Source: Terrimesophilobacter bigeumensis
GTDB lineage: Bacteria; Actinomycetota; Actinomycetes; Actinomycetales; Microbacteriaceae
Direction: 5' to 3'
Assembly: GCF_039537265.1 (NCBI RefSeq)
Contig: NZ_BAABAE010000001.1
Span: 372,001-436,000, forward strand
Length of the DNA: 64,000 bases
Each line of letters opens with the position of its first letter. Positions within the stretch are counted from its first letter, which is position 1. The position numbers were made by a program, and so were the translations under genes. The notes under the pieces were generated by a model that was not told the DNA's origin, made no database searches, and saw nothing but the letters and a program-made list of their open reading frames with translations. Positions 63,047 through 64,000 of this stretch are shown here, one piece after another.

Positions 63047-64000
63047 GTGATAGACCCCCAGTTGCTGCGCGAGAACCCGGATGCCGTGAGGCGCTCGCAG
63101 GACGCTCGCGGCGACTCCGTCGAACTCGTGGACGCCGCGCTCGCCGCCGACCTCGAACGCCGTTCGTCCATCACCGCGTTCGAGGAGTTGCGCGCAGAAC
63201 AGAACGCCTTCGGCAAGACCGTGGCTGCTGCGTCCAAGGAGGAGAAACCGGCCCTCGTCGCCCGTGCCCAGGAGCTCGCGGCGCGGGTCAAGGAGGCCGG
63301 TCAGAAGGCCTCGGATGCGGAAGTCGAGTTCGACAGGATCGCCGGCTCGATCGCGAACCCGGTCATCGACGGCGTTCCGGCGGGAGGCGAAGAGAGCTTC
63401 GTGACCCTCCGCGAGGTCGGCGAGAAGGCGAGTTTCGATTTCGAGCCTCGCGACCACGTCGAACTCGGTGAGCGCCTGAAGGCGATCGACATCACGCGTG
63501 GCACGAAGGTCTCCGGCAGCCGCTTCTACTTCCTCACCGGCATCGGCGCGCGTCTCGAGCTCGCGCTCATGAACATGGCCCTCGACAAGGCGCTCGTCGA
63601 GGGCTTCACCCCGCTCATCACGCCAACGCTCGTGCGGCCGGAGATCATGCGCGGCACGGGCTTCCTCGGCGAGCACGCCGACGAGATCTACTACCTCCCC
63701 GCCGACGACCTCTACCTCGTCGGTACGAGCGAGGTCGCGCTCGCCGGATTCCACGCCGACGAGATCCTCGATCTCGAGACCGGGCCGCTGCGCTACGCAG
63801 GCTTGTCGACCTGCTATCGGCGGGAGGCAGGGGCCGCGGGCAAAGACAACCGCGGCATCCTGCGCGTGCACCAGTTCAACAAGCTCGAGATGTTCTGCTA
63901 CACACTCCCCGAGGATGCTGAGGCCGAGCACGCGCGCCTCGTCGGCTACCAGGAGCAGATGATGCAGGCCTGCGAGCTCTCCTACCGGGTGATCGATGTC
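63047..64000 (+). CDS. serS: Seryl-tRNA synthetase (3' end beyond window)
   Basis: The first 318 codons are open to the window edge. N-terminal coiled-coil tRNA-binding arm (IDPQLLRENPDAVRRSQ, then long helices to about 100), and the class II core with motif 2 (STCYRREAGAAGKDNRGILRVHQFNK) and GTSEVALAGFH. Charges tRNA-Ser. The family is about 420-430 residues, so roughly a quarter is missing. GTG start at 63047 with TAGACT 6 nt upstream (leaderless layout). Confidence 0.95.
   Translation, partial: MIDPQLLRENPDAVRRSQDARGDSVELVDAALAADLERRSSITAFEELRAEQNAFGKTVAAASKEEKPALVARAQELAARVKEAGQKASDAEVEFDRIAGSIANPVIDGVPAGGEESFVTLREVGEKASFDFEPRDHVELGERLKAIDITRGTKVSGSRFYFLTGIGARLELALMNMALDKALVEGFTPLITPTLVRPEIMRGTGFLGEHADEIYYLPADDLYLVGTSEVALAGFHADEILDLETGPLRYAGLSTCYRREAGAAGKDNRGILRVHQFNKLEMFCYTLPEDAEAEHARLVGYQEQMMQACELSYRVIDV

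Overview
This 64-kb window comes from a high-GC actinobacterial chromosome, most likely a Microbacteriaceae-type organism. That placement is an inference from codon use, F420-type LLM oxidoreductases, a RamB/PrpR-like regulator beside the glyoxylate-shunt genes, and CUT1 sugar importers that lack their own ATPase. The genus cannot be fixed from the sequence. Coding density is very high: no gap without a gene exceeds about 230 bp, and most operon junctions are 4-bp ATGA, GTGA or TTGA overlaps. At least 18 genes have a TAnnnT box exactly 6 or 7 nt before the start codon, the layout expected of leaderless transcripts. No tRNA, rRNA, CRISPR array or insertion sequence was seen.

Layout. 1-9.6 kb: the 3' part of clpB, a membrane O-acyltransferase, an LLM oxidoreductase, an amide-channel/cysteine-hydrolase pair, a threonine-aldolase-like enzyme and an ABC-2 exporter. 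9.6-16.5 kb: a DUF6421 protein, an alpha/beta hydrolase, an SsuBAC-type importer with a GntR/FCD regulator, and exonuclease III. 16.7-20.3 kb: pyrE, a septum-formation-domain protein, a NagD-type phosphatase, a YtrA-type regulator and a thioesterase. 20.3-26 kb: a RamB-like regulator divergent from aceA-aceB, then a MarR regulator divergent from an FMN reductase. 26-27.6 kb: an Lrp regulator divergent from a DDAH-like enzyme.

Three carbohydrate loci dominate the centre and right. (1) 27.6-34.8 kb: a ROK regulator divergent from an importer plus GH15 and GH66 enzymes without signal peptides, read as uptake and cytoplasmic breakdown of isomalto-oligosaccharides or dextran fragments. (2) 37.2-46 kb: a DasR-like regulator, GlcNAc-type kinase, SIS protein, GH84 hexosaminidase and importer on the minus strand, divergent from a GNAT and a Gfo/Idh/MocA oxidoreductase; the shared 232-bp promoter carries an array of DasR-like half-sites. 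(3) 51.6-57.4 kb: a LacI regulator, GH1 beta-glucosidase and importer preceded by two CelR-type operators, read as a cellobiose system. None of the three carries an ATPase gene, so a shared MsiK-like ATPase elsewhere is expected.

Between and after these loci lie an AidB-like acyl-CoA dehydrogenase, a VapBC toxin-antitoxin pair, an MFS exporter with MarR repressor, a lysophospholipase-like hydrolase, a HIT protein, a lipoate ligase with permuted domains, an orphan DNA methyltransferase, a VanY-like lipoprotein, phosphoglucomutase, pheA, two small membrane proteins, a frameshifted coiled-coil relic, a diacylglycerol-kinase-family enzyme and the 5' three-quarters of serS.

Non-coding structure of note: two equal-length (86 bp) inverted-repeat elements with identical 17-bp arms, plus a lone arm that supplies the aceB ribosome-binding site; a 64-bp nested palindrome; a 25-bp palindrome between the RamB-like gene and aceA; and dispersed GTCGAG-type repeats that enter coding frames as PEPVEG or STGEAG inserts.
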